Source of the DNA: Heliopora coerulea
Taxonomy: Eukaryota; Cnidaria; Anthozoa; Scleralcyonacea; Helioporidae
NCBI GenBank assembly: GCA_030142905.1
Contig: JASJOG010000135.1
Coordinates: 806,001-870,000 of the forward strand
Direction of reading: 5' to 3'
DNA: 64,000 bases
Made by a program: the position numbers and the translations under genes. This document shows positions 34,840 to 46,264 of the stretch, piece after piece; the first letter of the stretch is position 1; the number at the start of each line of letters is the position of its first letter. The notes under the pieces are model-generated. The model was not told where the DNA came from, did no database searches, and was given only the letters and a program-made list of their open reading frames with translations.

Positions 34840-35371
34840 CACTGGGCAGATTGCTTTTGATTTCGAACAAGATGTGGCAAGGTACATTCTTCTCGCGGAT
34901 GAGAAATTTGGCAGAACAGGGACATTTAAAAAAAATGGAAAAGTGGCTGGGATAATACAAATATTCCCGGAAAGGAAAAGAAGCAGGAAGTAAATGCGAA
35001 AATTTGCAAGGCCTGGTAGACTGGTCTGACAGACTTGTACAACTGCTTCGAAAGTTGAAAAAGTTAAGAATACCTTATGGGCACCCTGACATTAATGATT
35101 GTCGAAAGGCCAAATCAAAAATCCTTACAAGTCTGGACGAACGGGAGAATTGAAAATTTGAAATCGCATTTGATTTATTTGCAGACCTACGCGCTAGAAG
35201 CGACAATTTCCGAAGGTTACCGGTATACACCGACGTACGTCCGATACTTGCCGACATACTATGACGACAGAGAGTTCGAAGTCCATTTGACAGAGGGAAG
35301 GAAGCTATAATTTTCATCAATAAAGTTGACGTTTTAACGAAGATTTTCGACGAAATTACCAACGTAGGAAG

Positions 35372-35502
35372 ATGGTTTTTGGTTCGGCGTGGAATTGTTT
35401 AGGACCAAGACTTTACAGGATATTAAATTGTTCTGGCAAGCTGTGTCTACATGTACGGCAATTTCACGTTGGTTCGTCGTCGGTATTTGCCAAAGAACTT
35501 TT
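35372..35502 (+). pseudogene. ACAD9 exon 1 copy, broken (duplication copy I)
   Basis: The ATG at 35372 begins a frame matching exon 1 of the real gene at 50948, through FAKEL. One of the four serine codons is missing. After about 35502 the sequence changes abruptly to SINE tail (about 35509-35568). It then resumes in intron 1, so the splice donor and about 740 bases of intron start are lost. It cannot be spliced to the exon 2 copy at 37232. Confidence 0.85.
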
Positions 35503-35508
35503 GATGAT

Positions 35509-35568
35509 TTAGAAACGTGAGAGCTTGGATATGTTAAGGTAGATGAACGATCTTCAAGCTCGATACTC
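35509..35568 (+). mobile_element. SINE tail fragment at a deletion junction
   Basis: The words GAGAGCTTGGATAT and GATCTTCAAGCTCGATACTC are those of the SINE tail at 44.85-45.46 kb. The fragment sits exactly between truncated exon 1 sequence and intron 1 sequence of copy I. Confidence 0.8.
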
Positions 35569-36412
35569 AGAATGTGTATCATCTTCAAATTATCAGGTGT
35601 AAATGCATACATTACTTGAATTATACCAAACTCATTTAAAAGCTCAATAATGCTACTAGAGTGCTGTGAAGGCAGCTTGAAACTAAAAAGTTTAGGGAAC
35701 TGCTGAAACTTAGAGGAGGTACTGACCTTTCCAGTGAAGGTGCTTTGTCAGAGTGAAACATGGTTTTGAGTAATACTCAGATTAAGGGCCATTACTTAAA
35801 ATGTCATTATCTCCCATGACATCTTTAAGCTGTTCCTTCTCTGGTTTGGCTTCCTTCAAAACCTATTTCCCAAGTCTGATATACCACAGTTGAATTAAAA
35901 CAGTTTTTATAAAGAAGTGCCAGTGGTTTGGAATATAGTGTCTGAGATTAACAAACAAGTTGTAAGTAAGTCGGTGAAATACTTGTACAAGAAATGGCAT
36001 TTATCCTTGTCTTTCAAACACATGAAAATAGTAGACATTTTAGAAATGACATTTTTGTACAAACTGAACAAATGTGAGACAGGCTGCTAGTTGTTTTGTG
36101 ATAGGTTCAAAGTAAGTTGTGTTTTATTAGGTTAAACAGTTTGTAAAAATTGTCAGAATATACTGAGTAAATTAATTTTTAACCTTATACAAACTACAGG
36201 TAGAAAACATGCAATAATGCTGCATCAAGTTCCTCGTATTACTGCCATTATCCTTGATGGCCTGCACACAAATTTGGTGTACAAACTCTCTGGGGTCATT
36301 TTAAAAAAATTCAAACTAGAATAATTTTGATTAGTAGAAACTTAGTCAAGTATTATTGCAAATGCTGCATTCTGATTGGCTATGCTACTTGCTATCTATT
36401 TGTCAATACCTG

Positions 36413-36628
36413 GTGACATGTTTGAGGAAGTTGATCGTCCAGGTTAGTGTAGTCTTGAGAAAGACTGTTGGTTGAAGTGACTGATGTTTCGACAGCCTTA
36501 GCGGCGGTCATCTTTTTTTGACTCTGAAGATGACCGCCGCTAAGGCTGTCGAAACGTCAGTCACTTCAACCAACAGTCTTTCTCAAGACTACACTAACCT
36601 GGACGATCAACTTCCTCAAACATGTCAC
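36413..36628. mobile_element. hairpin MITE with 102-base arms, copy I only
   Basis: The arms 36413-36514 and 36527-36628 are inverted repeats with a single difference, around a 12-base loop. A 12-base direct repeat AATACCTGGTGA flanks the inserted segment (36405-36416 and 36659-36670). Copies III and IV lack it. As RNA it would be a very long perfect stem. Confidence 0.9.
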
Positions 36629-37231
36629 GATTCTCCCAGGTTCAAACCATTTACTTTAATACCTGGTGAGTAGCAAAAATGGCTTCTGCCTCTCATGAGC
36701 TAGAGATTTCATGAGAGGTGATAGTTGACAAGGGCTTTGCCCTTATAATTTCAAGCTTGTAATCTAATTGCTAAATAGCAATTTTTGAGTGTATTTTTGA
36801 ATAGCAGTTTTCGTTGGGTGAATTGTGTAATAAGGAAATTTGTTAGCAATTTGCTATTCTATTTATCATAACCATGTATCCCAGTGCAGTGAAGTATAAG
36901 CAATTATTAATATAGTTTCACTGATTACAAATATCTTTTTAGATACAAAATCCTTTACTTCTATATTGGATAAGTGTTTTTGAAAAGAAATCTCTCCCAG
37001 AATTTGTTAGAAAGGTTTTAGTAGTTCCAACAATCACAAATTTTCCTGAGCAGCATAATACTAGAAGTTAATTTTAAGTACATAAATTCTTCCCAAAATT
37101 CTGAGCCTGGCTTGTAATTTAGGACTTGTTAAAACTGCACCTAACTGTTGAAGCATGTTGCTTGATGTTGACCTGTTTTCTTAAAAAAATACGTTGATGT
37201 TTTAAAATGTTTTTAACGTAATTTTTTACAG

Positions 37232-37325
37232 GAAAATGTGTTTCCATATCTTCAAGTGACTGATGATCAACAAGAAACATTACAAATGATGACTGACCCA
37301 GTTGAGAAATTTGTTGCAGAAAAAG
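37232..37325 (+). pseudogene. ACAD9 exon 2 copy (duplication copy I)
   Basis: The 94-base exon is preserved with its acceptor (TTACAG) and a GT donor, and the reading frame is intact (ENVFPYLQVTDD onward). Changes from the real exon 2 at 53384 include P-to-L and E-to-Q near the start. No usable exon 1 or exon 3 is joined to it. Confidence 0.85.
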
Positions 37326-38324
37326 GTTGGGTGATCTTTCAACATTATGTTGCTCGGTAAATTCTGTTGAATGTTAGACATTTATAATATATACAGTTTG
37401 CACAACTTCATTATATTATCTTGACTGTTGCTGTATAAAGTTATTGGATATACATTTACCTAAATTAAGAGGTTTACTGGATACCACTGTTTGGATGCAT
37501 TTACCTTATATATAGTTTATGGATGGTTTTATTGTTGAATTTACAGTATCTCTAGATCTTGATCACAATCAAAGACTTTCTATTGAGGATTTACCCATTT
37601 ATATTTCTGACTTAACTGTGTAATGAGTTGAATATATAATTTCAACTATATTTCTTCATGCATTAACTGTGACATTTTAAAATTAACATAGAAATTTAGG
37701 GTGAGGCCCTCAGTCACATACAGCAGTTTTCTTGAAACTTTAATAACCTGTACAATCAACTAGTGAAACTGTCAGGTTTAACCCATAATTTACATTAAAT
37801 TTAAAATTGAGGGGAAATTAAGTAATATTGAACTATACTGTAAGAAAGTTTAAAAACTTAAGGATGTTGCTCAGTTGATTACAGTTATATATTAGCAATG
37901 TTTATCATGTAATTTTTAAAAAATTCTTTCTCTGGTCATGTGTAAAGAAGCTGGTTTGTAATAGCATAATTTTGTTGGTTTTAAAAGTTTGACTCACCTA
38001 CCACATCACATACATATGGGTAAAAAAGTAAAGAGAGGGAACTGCTTTAAGATGTCATGGGAGATAATGACATTTTAAGCAATGGCCCTTAATCTGAGTA
38101 TTACTCAAAACCATGTTTCACTCTGACAAAGCACTTTCACTAGAAAGGTCAGTACCTCTAAGTTTCAGCAGTTCCCTAGACTTTTTAGTTTCAAGCTGCC
38201 TTCACAGCACTCTACTTTAGTAGCATTGTTGAGCTTTTAAATGAGTTTGGTATAATTCAAGTAATGGATGCATTTACACCTGATAATTTGAAGATGATAC
38301 ACATTTCAGAGCCAGTTACTTGGT

Positions 38325-38590
38325 AACAACTCAACACGTAGTTTGGTGTAGACCGGTTCCCTTCGGAAATTGTCGCTTCTACCTCATAGGTCTGCAAATA
38401 AATCAAATGCCATTTCAAATTTTCAATTCTCCCGTTCGTCCAGACTTGTAAGGACTTCTGATTTGGCCTTTCGTCAATCATTAATGTTAGGGTGCCCATA
38501 AGGTATTAACTTTTTCAACTTTCGAAGCAGTTGTACATGTCTGTCAGACGAGTCTACCAGGCCCTGCAAATTTTCCCATTTACTTCCTGC
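38325..38590 (-). pseudogene. coiled-coil gene relic, 3' part (copy II)
   Basis: This is the reverse complement of about 34975-35240. It continues at 41960-42310 beyond the LINE insertion. ACAD9 exon 1 sequence that should follow is absent, because a deletion joins it straight to intron 1 sequence at about 38310. Confidence 0.75.
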
Positions 38591-38950
38591 TTCTTTTATT
38601 ATTATTATTATTATTATTATTTAATGTTATTTAAACACGGTAGTCTTTCAGATAGTCTACTTTTCAAAGGGCCGTGTAAATTTCTACTTACAAACATTAA
38701 GCTAATATATTACATACCTATATTTCAAACTATATATAACTATTGATAAAATAAGTGAACTATTCACTGGTTGGCTAACAGATTTTTGAATGTTTTCAAT
38801 GTCTTTGTATTAATATTGTTTACTATATGTTCATCTGACCTGTTCCAACACACAGCTCCTCTGTAGGAAAAACTTCTCTTTAGGAAATCAGTTTTTGGCT
38901 TATTTAGTACAAGTTTGGTGTTATTACTCTGTAAGTTATAATAGTGGTTA

Positions 38951-40182
38951 TCAAGTGTTGAACAATTGTGACAAATAGTTTGGTGCTAAACCCTTAAGTG
39001 TTTTGTACATCATTATCGATTCACGTTGATTCAAAGTGTTGATGACGGGAGACAATTTTAAGTTATTAAAGATTTTGACTGACCGAATTTCATATGTAGA
39101 TCCAGTAATAATCCTAGCTGCGCGCTTCTGCAGTTTGAATAGTTTATCTATATTAGAATTGTTACCATCATGCCATACAGTAGAACAATAATTGAAATGG
39201 GGCAACACCAGTGCATTATACATAATGATTAAAGTATCTTGATGTACAAACTGTTTAGCTTTTTTTAACAAGCTAAGATTTCTAGATATAGTTTTGCATT
39301 GCCCGTCATTGTGTTTGTCCCATTTCAGCTGTTCATCGATGATTACACCTGACACGTTTTTATTTGATACTCGTTTGATAGTCTCCTTCCCAATCGTTAA
39401 GACAGGATCATTATCTGAGAATGCTTGTAATCTTTGTCGTGATCCGATAATCATGTACTCAGTCTTTTCATTATTCAAAGTTAATTTGTTTACAACAACC
39501 ATTTATGGACATTTTCAAGATCTGAGTTAAGTTTTTCTTCGATTTGTAAAGAGTTGCTTCCCTCACACGATAAGTTAGTGTCATCGGCGAATAAGGCTGC
39601 ATTTGTTTTTTTAAGACAGTTTGGCAAATCATTGATTTATAGTAAAAACAGTAGCGGTCCAAGGTTAGACCCTTGCGGTACACCGCAGCTTACAGTCTTC
39701 GTTCCCGTCATCGCTTGATTCACTTTACAAATTTGCTTACGGTTGTGAAGGTATGACTGAAACCACCGGAGGGCAGTTCCGTGCACACCGTACATTTTGA
39801 GTTTGGATATAAGTATGTTATGGTCAACGGTGTCGAACGCCTATTTTAAATCAAGAAATAGAACACCGTTGACGAGACCATTATCCATATTGACTAGCCA
39901 ATGGTTTGTGGAATGAAGAAGTGCGGTCCCTGTCGAGTGTTTTTTCCGAAAACCTGATTGCTGAGATATAATGATTTTGTTAGTTTCTAGGAAAGAGGAT
40001 AATTGATTATAAACGATTTTTTCAATAAGTTTTGCAACTACGGAAATAACAGATATGGGTCGATAATTTCCGCAATCAGATCTAGATCCGGCTTTGTGAA
40101 TAGGTGAGACACAAGCTACTTTCAAATCTTCAGGGAAAATCCCTGTTTCTAACGATAAATTAAAAATATAAACCAGACTCAA
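38951..40182 (-). pseudogene. LINE reverse transcriptase, broken
   Basis: Successive pieces in order contain NYRPISVISVVAKLIEK, then [35 protein letters not shown], the catalytic LFADDTNLS (about 39570-39596) and a C-terminal region with SNIDKLFKLQKRAARII. A TAG interrupts the DLK-AFD junction at about 39844. A TAA replaces the Tyr of the usual LLYINDL at about 39640. A frameshift near 39490 separates the ADD half from the C-terminal half. All core polymerase motifs are still recognisable. Confidence 0.9.
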
Positions 40183-40765
40183 TTATTGAGTCACTTGCTT
40201 CCTTTAGTAATTTTGCTGAAATCTTGTCAGGGCCAGCTGACTTGCTAGTTTTCATTTGGTTCAATGTACATTTCAAGTCCTCTTGAGTTATTGTTGTAAA
40301 GTGAAACAAGTTTTGTGTCGGGGTCATATAGATCAAGGGATCAAAACCATTACTTGGTATGTTGTTCGCTAGATTAGGACCAATATTGGAGAAGTATTGA
40401 TTAAAAGTTTCAGCGATGTTTTTGTCGCCGGTTATGTAGTTTCCGTCTACTTGTAGATTATTAATCGTAGTGGTTTTAGACTGTCGATTTGATATTTCAT
40501 TAATAATTTTCCAGCTTTCCTTGCTGTTCTTCGCATTACGTAATTTTGAGTTGTAATAATTAGACTTGGTTGTTTTTATCAAACGATTTACATAATTTCT
40601 GCATTTTTTATAAGCTTCGTTGTAGACAGAAGATCCTAGTTTAACTGCCTTTTGTTTTAGGTAATCTCTTTGATAACTTAGCTTCTTAATATCTTGGGTA
40701 AGCCAAGGCTTATATTCGCTTCTGACTTTGCGGTGTCTAATTGGAGCATGTTCCAAATTTCCCAA
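40160..40765 (-). pseudogene. LINE ORF2 segment between endonuclease and polymerase
   Basis: The 201-codon frame contains the linker region with YKKCRNYVNRLIKTTKSNYY and SAGPDKISAKLLKEASDSI. These immediately precede the polymerase in jockey/CR1 proteins. The next frame begins with SLVYIFNLSLETG at 40182, so one frameshift separates the two. Confidence 0.85.
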
Positions 40766-41583
40766 GCAAGATTAGGGTCTGAAATTGCGTTAATTGATAT
40801 GAAGGCACGCCTTAGATCTTCCTGAAACCTAGTCCTATTGAAATGTTTAAATTGTCTAGACTCGACAAATTTAAACTTCTCCTTAGGAATACTAACTTTC
40901 CTACATACGTAGACCAAATTGTGATCACTAATCCCAAGATCAATAACCCCATCGTCTATAATTTTGTTGTTGTTAATTTGTGAGAAAATTACATCTATAA
41001 GGGTTGCAGAAGTTAATGTTACCCTAGTAGGACTTTTGATGTGTTGCTGGAGCTGGTAAATATCCATGAGATCCTGTATTTTATTAAGTGATATGTTATT
41101 TTCTGATTGTAAGAAGTTGCAATTTAAGTCTCCGGTTATTATAAGCTCTTTTCTCTCGTTGTCGGCTTGTTGTAAAAACAATTCAAAGTCGTGAAATAGG
41201 TCAATTTTAGTATCTGGTGGACGATACCAAGTTGCAACGAGGAATGGTTTACTTTTTGGTTTTAAAATTTCAATACAGACTGCCTCGAGATTAGTTGGTA
41301 TTAAATCGTCACGCCTTATGAAATTAACGTTACTTTTTACGTAGATTGCAACTCCTCCTCCGTTTCTATTACGATCTTTTCTTATCACTTCGTAGCCAGG
41401 TATCTCAACCATCTGGCTGTTAATTGAACTATCTAATCTAGATTCATTAATAATAAGTATGTCCAGAGGTTTGTCCAACATATAGACAAGTAGTTCCTCC
41501 AAATGTCTGATCAGACTCGTGATATTCAGGTGTCCTATTTTAAAACCCTTGAGAACTGCGAATGGTGAATTTTGTATAGGCAA
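40678..41583 (-). pseudogene. LINE apurinic-type endonuclease domain
   Basis: The 301-codon frame has the exonuclease/endonuclease/phosphatase fold signature. It starts with GHLNITSL, then LIINESRLD, GGGVAIYVKS, YRPPDT, IITGDLNCNF, and LGISDHNLVYV near its end. A frameshift separates it from the linker segment. It would nick target DNA for target-primed reverse transcription if the element were active. Confidence 0.9.
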
Positions 41584-41670
41584 TGTTGGAGAATTACTGC
41601 TAGTAATACTTTCTGGTTCAGGAGTATAAGGGGAGCTGTGTTAAACAGGAATATGGAGTAATTTTGCAGT

Positions 41671-41994
41671 TCAACTTAGATTTTTAATACAATTAATATA
41701 GTTTCTGGTCAAAATAGCAGTTCCTTGTCTGGTTAAGTGAGCTCCATAGGTGTTAAGAACGTCACTCTTGATGTTATCGTGAGATATAGTTGCCCAGTTT
41801 TGGTTTGTACATACCTCAATTATTTTCTTGTTTACCTCAGAGATCTTGGCTGCATGATTAGGCTCGTCTGTACGTGTTATCAGTTGAGAGATGACTAGTT
41901 TTGTGTTTGGAAGGGTGTCCGTGATTTGCTTGCCAATTGTACAGATTTTCTTCATAATGGCTTTTTCTCGGAATATTTGTCTTATCCCAGCCAT
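41671..41994 (-). pseudogene. LINE ORF1 C-terminal fragment fused to host relic
   Basis: Residues after about 15 (TIGKQITDTLPNTKLVISQL and on to HLTRQGTAILTRNYI) resemble the SGNH-esterase-like end of CR1 ORF1. The first residues (MAGIRQIFRE) come from the coiled-coil relic. The insertion junction therefore lies at about 41957 and the open frame crosses it by chance. Confidence 0.65.
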
Positions 41995-43023
41995 TTTTCC
42001 ATTTTTTGAAACGTCCCTGTTCTGCCAAATTTCTCATCCGCGAGAAGAATGTACCTTGCCACATCTTGTTCGAAATCAAAAGCAATCTGCCCAGTGTAAA
42101 ACGAGTCTTTCATATTCCTTAGGCCCAGTTCAAACGTCGAACTTTTCATGTGCCAAATCTAATGTGAATGAGTTAAATCCTTTATTCTGACTTGCATTCG
42201 ATTCGGAACGTGAAAAGTTCGACGTTTCAACTCGGGCTTAGATTTTATTTTTTCAATGGTTTTTAGTCTGTTTAGCCCTGCTCACATTTACGCCAAAGTC
42301 GTTGATCAATATTAAAGCACAAAACAGTAGCTCTTGAAAAGCTAAATTTCTTCTTATTTTCGCTTAAAAGTAGTTGCTTGCTGTGGGATTCTTACGCGTT
42401 TTTAGTGGCATTGGCGCTAATTTAAATCACATACCACAGATTCCGGCTCCCGACCATCAAAGATGATAAACATTTTTGGTAGTTTCAAAATGCGTTGAAA
42501 GGCTTACGAAACGAAGGGCAGCATTAGATCATCAACAGACTGCATGGCAAAATTGGCAGATTTTCCTTTAACTTTATTTGTCCTTGACACGGCACTTGGT
42601 CTTGCCGATTACACGCTCTCCTTTTTTTCGTGCCACGTATGATCGAAATGGTAGTCCTTTTAAGTCGAGTCAGACGTATGTCTCAAATAGAACACCAAGC
42701 CCCAAGTAAAGTCTCATATCCGTGGAGGCAAGGAATACATTTGACTGACAAGTCAAAATATTCCTTACCGATTTTAAAAGTGAGCTGAATCCCACACACT
42801 CCTCACGGGACGCCCGAATCTCCGCAAGCATAGTTTATGAGTGAAACGTGTTTTTATTCTCGAGATAATTGGTGGGCGACCATTCTTACATACTTCTGAA
42901 CCTTTCATAGTGAACAATATTTTTGTGTCCATTGACAAGTTACTATAATTATATATCACATGAATGTCACGTGGAAGTTGCATTTGGAAGCTACGTAATA
43001 TCATGTACGACATGTAATATCAT

Positions 43024-43110
43024 GGACGTTCGCCCACAACCTTCTGATCACCGGTAAGACGCTGTAACCATTAAGCTACCGAGACTCAGACGGTGAGCCA
43101 ACGTGTTCCG
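43024..43110 (-). mobile_element. SINE head remnant (copy II)
   Basis: Read on the minus strand it has GAGTCTCGGTAGCTTAATGG and CCGGTGATCAGAAGGTTGTG. These are the tRNA-like head of the SINE family found at 44.85-45.46 kb, lacking a good B-box. The partner in copy IV is at 49405-49475. Confidence 0.7.
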
Positions 43111-43727
43111 GCATGCGTGCCGCCTATGCAACGACCACGATATATTAACAATGATGTTTAATCAGATGAATGTTACATACAATCTACATGTGGGAGCTTG
43201 GTGGTATCGCGGACGATATGTCCCCATCTGGGCCACAGAAATCGTTTTTTCAGAGAAGTGAGCATGACAAACGTCCTCATGTCGTCCCATAATTGTAGAG
43301 ATAACTCTAAAGTTTCTTTATTTACGTAAACGTTGCGTTGGTTTCCCTGAGCTGAAAATTGTTTTTATCTTCAAGATAATCGACGGATATCAGCACCTAC
43401 ATCCCTTGTACCCTTCGTAATTTACAATACTTTTTTCTGTTTATAAATTACATTATCTTCTGTCTTTTTGATGCAGTCAAGAAAAGTGGTCAGTGATTTT
43501 GGAAATTTTAAAATAGATTGCTGAATTCTTGAATAGTAATATTCTTTCTGTAAATGATTTCACCCTTAAGTGATTAATCATAACCCTATTTATTCTATAA
43601 CGTAACCACTGGAGATTGCTTTGTCATGCGTGCAATGATAACAGAGTTCATTAAGTCCTGTTTACATGCACGTTGAACAAGACTGACGCTCTTTAAAAAA
43701 CTTCCTGATATTACAGTCTGTATGTTT

Positions 43728-44457
43728 TTACATTAATTTATTCACTTCCTTGATTACTGTAATAAGATCGTCGAAACACTTCTTCTCTTGTTCATCCAGA
43801 TTTTCAAGGGTTTTTACTCTGACTTTTTCATAATCATCCATGTCAGGGTGCGCATAAGGTATTCTCAATTTTTTTAACTTTCGAAGCAGTTGTACATGTC
43901 TGTCGGACCAGTCTACCAGGCCTTGCAAATTTTCCCATTTTCTTCTCGCTTTTTTTCCTTCCTTGGAATATTTGTTTTCTTCCAGCCATTTTTCCATTTT
44001 TTGGAATGCCGCTATCCTGCCAAATTTCTCACATGTGGGAAGGATGTACCTTGCCACATCTTGTTCGAAATCCGAAGCAATCTGTCTACAGTTAAGTGTG
44101 TCTTTAATATTCGTCAGATTTTTTTCAACGGATTCTAATCTGTTGTTTAGCTTCCTCACATTTTCAGCAAAATCGTCTTTCATCTCCTCCAGTTTTTTGT
44201 TAATCTCTAGAATTTCTCCTAGCAAAGATTTAATTTCGAGTTTTCGTTGAGCATTTTTTTATTTCCTCGATGAAGTTCCTTCCGTGTTCCAATAGTTCTT
44301 TCATTTTCAAAATTTGCTCGTTTCCTGATCCACCTGCTGCCAACTCAAACGTCAGTACTTCTACGGTTTGGGTTTCTAATTTTTGTTGTATTCCTTTTAT
44401 TTGTTCTTGGAGCGACATGTTTTCGATTTTTTCCGATCCTAATAGAGAAAATGACAT
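43728..44457 (-). pseudogene. coiled-coil protein gene, one-base frameshift
   Basis: The frame begins at ATG 44457 (MSFSLLGSEKIEN) and runs 75 codons. It fails just after FIEEIKK in a run of seven A (minus strand, about 44258-44252). If the run is read with a one-base shift, the frame continues without interruption to TAA at 43728, for about 240 codons in all. The middle (INKKLEEMKDDFAENVRKLN) has heptad spacing of a coiled coil. The C-terminal half contains DFEQDVARYILPTCEKFGR, WENLQGLVDWSDRHVQ and LRIPYAHPDMDDYEK. I do not recognise the family. It is the most intact of at least five related copies nearby. The shift could be a base-calling error in a homopolymer or a real lesion. Confidence 0.6.
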
Positions 44458-44847
44458 GTGGTATGTTTTTACAGTTATGATGGGTCGAAATAGAAGAGCT
44501 ACAACACTTTGCCTACATATGTGAGTACATAAAAATGAAATCAGAGATAAATGGTCGTCGTACGTATACAGGTTGTAAAGCTCCGCTTACTTTGGACTAC
44601 AAAGTCTGTCGTTCACTATCGCAAACGAGAAACTATGCAGTGTACATGGGGACCATTCATTTCCCTACCTTTTGAGTTTTATGTTCATTAGGAATTATTG
44701 AGTGAAGTAGAAAACTGATTAAATATTGTGAAATCTGTGTTTACCTCTACGTCTATTTCTACAGTATCTCCAACTCAATCTCTACTTCTCCCCCTACCTC
44801 TTACCTCTGTCCCTATCTCTAACTTTTCCTCTTCTTCTACTTTGATG

Positions 44848-45462
44848 TTTGAGAAACATGAAAGCTTGGATATATTAAGTTAGATGAACGATCTTCAAGC
44901 TCGATACTCAGAAAATGATTTCTGAGCCCCAGACAGGGATCGAACCCGCAACCTTATGATGACCGGTTAGACGCTCTAACCATTGAGCTACCGAGACTCA
45001 GATGGTGAGCTAAGGTGCAAATTCGATATATATATATGTGCGACCTAAGCGGAAGCCACTATATATTGATAATGATTGAAGCAGTTTGATGTTTGAGAAA
45101 CATGAGAGCTTGGATATATTAAGTTATATCAGAAGGTTGCGGGTTCGATCCCCGTCTAGGGCTCAGAAATCATTTTCTGAGTATCGAGCTTGAAGATCGT
45201 TCATCTAACTTAATATATCCAAGCTCTCATGTTTCTCAAACATCAAACTGCTTCAATCATTATCAATATATAGTGGCTTCCGTTTAGGTCGCACATATAT
45301 ATATCGAATTTGCACCTTAGCTCACCATCTGAGTCTCGGTAGCTCAATGGTTAGAGCGTCTAACCGCTCATCTGAAGGTTACGAGTTCGATCCCCGTCTG
45401 GGGCTCAGAAATCATTTTCTGAGTATCGAGCTTGAAGATCGTTCATCTACCTTAACTCTTCT
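44848..45462. mobile_element. cluster of inverted and direct SINE copies between duplication copies II and III
   Basis: A minus-strand SINE (about 44848-45095) has B-box GGGATCGAACCCGCAACC and A-box CTCTAACCATTGAGCTACCG. It is followed by a plus-strand partial copy (about 45122-45245) and then a fuller plus-strand copy (about 45246-45462) with GGTAGCTCAATGGTTAGAGC and GTTCGATCCCCG. The tails form long inverted repeats. Copy III begins at about 45470 directly after the last tail. Confidence 0.8.
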
Positions 45463-46170
45463 TCTACTTTCTTACCCATATGTACGTGATGTGGTTGGTG
45501 AGTCAAACTTTTAAAACCAACAAAATTATGCTATTACAAACAAGCTCCTTTACACATATGACCAGAGAAAGGATTTTTTAAAAATTACATGATAAACATT
45601 GCTAATATATATTGTAATGAACTGAGCAACATCCTTAAGCTTTTAAACTTTCTTACAGTATAGTTCAATATTACTTAATTTCCCCTCAATTTTAAATTTA
45701 ATGTAAATTATGGGTTAAACCTGACAGTTTCACTAGTTCATTGTACAGGTTATTAAAGTTTCAAGAAAACTGCTGTATGTGACTGAGGGCCTCACCCTAA
45801 ATTTCTATTTTAATTTTAAAGTGTCACAGTTAATGCATGAAGAAATATAGTTGAAATTATATATTCAACTCATTACACAGTTAAGTCAGAAATATAAATG
45901 GGTAAACCCTCAATAGAAAGTCTTTGATTGTGATCAAGATCTAGAGATACTGTAAATTCAACAATAAAACCATCCATAAACTATATATAAGGTAAATGCT
46001 TCCAAACAGTGGTATCCAGTGAACCTCTCAATTTAGGGGAATGTATATCCAATAACTTTATACAGCAATAGTCGAGATAATATAATGAAGTTGTGCAAAC
46101 CATATATATTATAAATGTCTAACATTCAACAGAATTTACTGAGCAACATAACATTGAAAGATCACCCAAC

Positions 46171-46264
46171 CTTTTTCTGCAACAAATTTCTCAACTGAGT
46201 CAGTCATCATTTGTAATGTTTCTTGTTGATCATCAGTCACTTGAAGATATGGAAACACATTTTC
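46171..46264 (-). pseudogene. ACAD9 exon 2 copy (duplication copy III)
   Basis: The 94-base exon is intact with an acceptor (TTACAG) and a GTTGGG donor. It encodes ENVFPYLQVTDD onward with the same frame as the real exon. It shares P-to-L and E-to-Q with copy I and has its own P-to-S change. No exon 3 follows, because the copy ends in intron 2. Confidence 0.85.

Larger units (their letters stand above)
33984..35308 (+). pseudogene. coiled-coil gene relic in duplication copy I
   Basis: The frame from ATG 33984 (HEQIEELQQKLDSHTKEEKK) aligns with the N-terminus of the better copy at 44457-43728. It meets TAA at a codon matching Gln there. Later pieces match its C-terminal half, for example DFEQDVARYIL near 34870 and LRIPYGHPDI near 35070, with frameshifts and stops between. 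Two MITEs interrupt it (34246-34364 and 34393-34839). It lies directly upstream of the broken ACAD9 exon 1 copy, in the same order as in copy IV. Confidence 0.7.
35560..38310. repeat. duplication copy I: ACAD9 intron 1, exon 2 and part of intron 2
   Basis: The block is colinear with about 51843-54570 (direct) and with 47695-45470 (inverted). Its right end turns back on itself. Bases 38035-38310 are the reverse complement of about 35560-35835, giving inverted repeats of roughly 270 bases around the block. The sequence then runs into inverted copy II. Confidence 0.85.
38595..41957 (-). mobile_element. CR1/jockey-type LINE, 5' truncated and inactive
   Basis: On the minus strand the order is: an ORF1 end resembling the esterase-type ORF1 of CR1 elements (41950-41671), endonuclease (41583-40678), linker (40765-40160) and reverse transcriptase (40182-38951). 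An AAT-type microsatellite tail follows at 38597-38622. It splits the coiled-coil relic of copy II, whose two halves lie on either side. Such AAT-type tails are usual for CR1/L2-like elements. The lesions in the polymerase frame show it is dead. Confidence 0.9.
41960..44460. repeat. duplication copy II (inverted), upstream part
   Basis: The segment 43890-42310 read on the minus strand is colinear with 48640-50190 on the plus strand. It includes the SINE remnant (43024-43110) and the sequence around 42774-43013. The coiled-coil relic and its MITE (42119-42241) follow to 41960. Beyond 43890 the copy continues into the best preserved coiled-coil gene, which copy IV lacks apart from the last 51 codons. 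Confidence 0.8.

Noticed and set aside
38257..38499. Recurrent ORF family with NQKSLQVWTNGRIENLK at 35077, 38257, 48331 and 50654
   Set aside because: It is an out-of-phase reading of the coiled-coil gene relic carried by each duplication copy.
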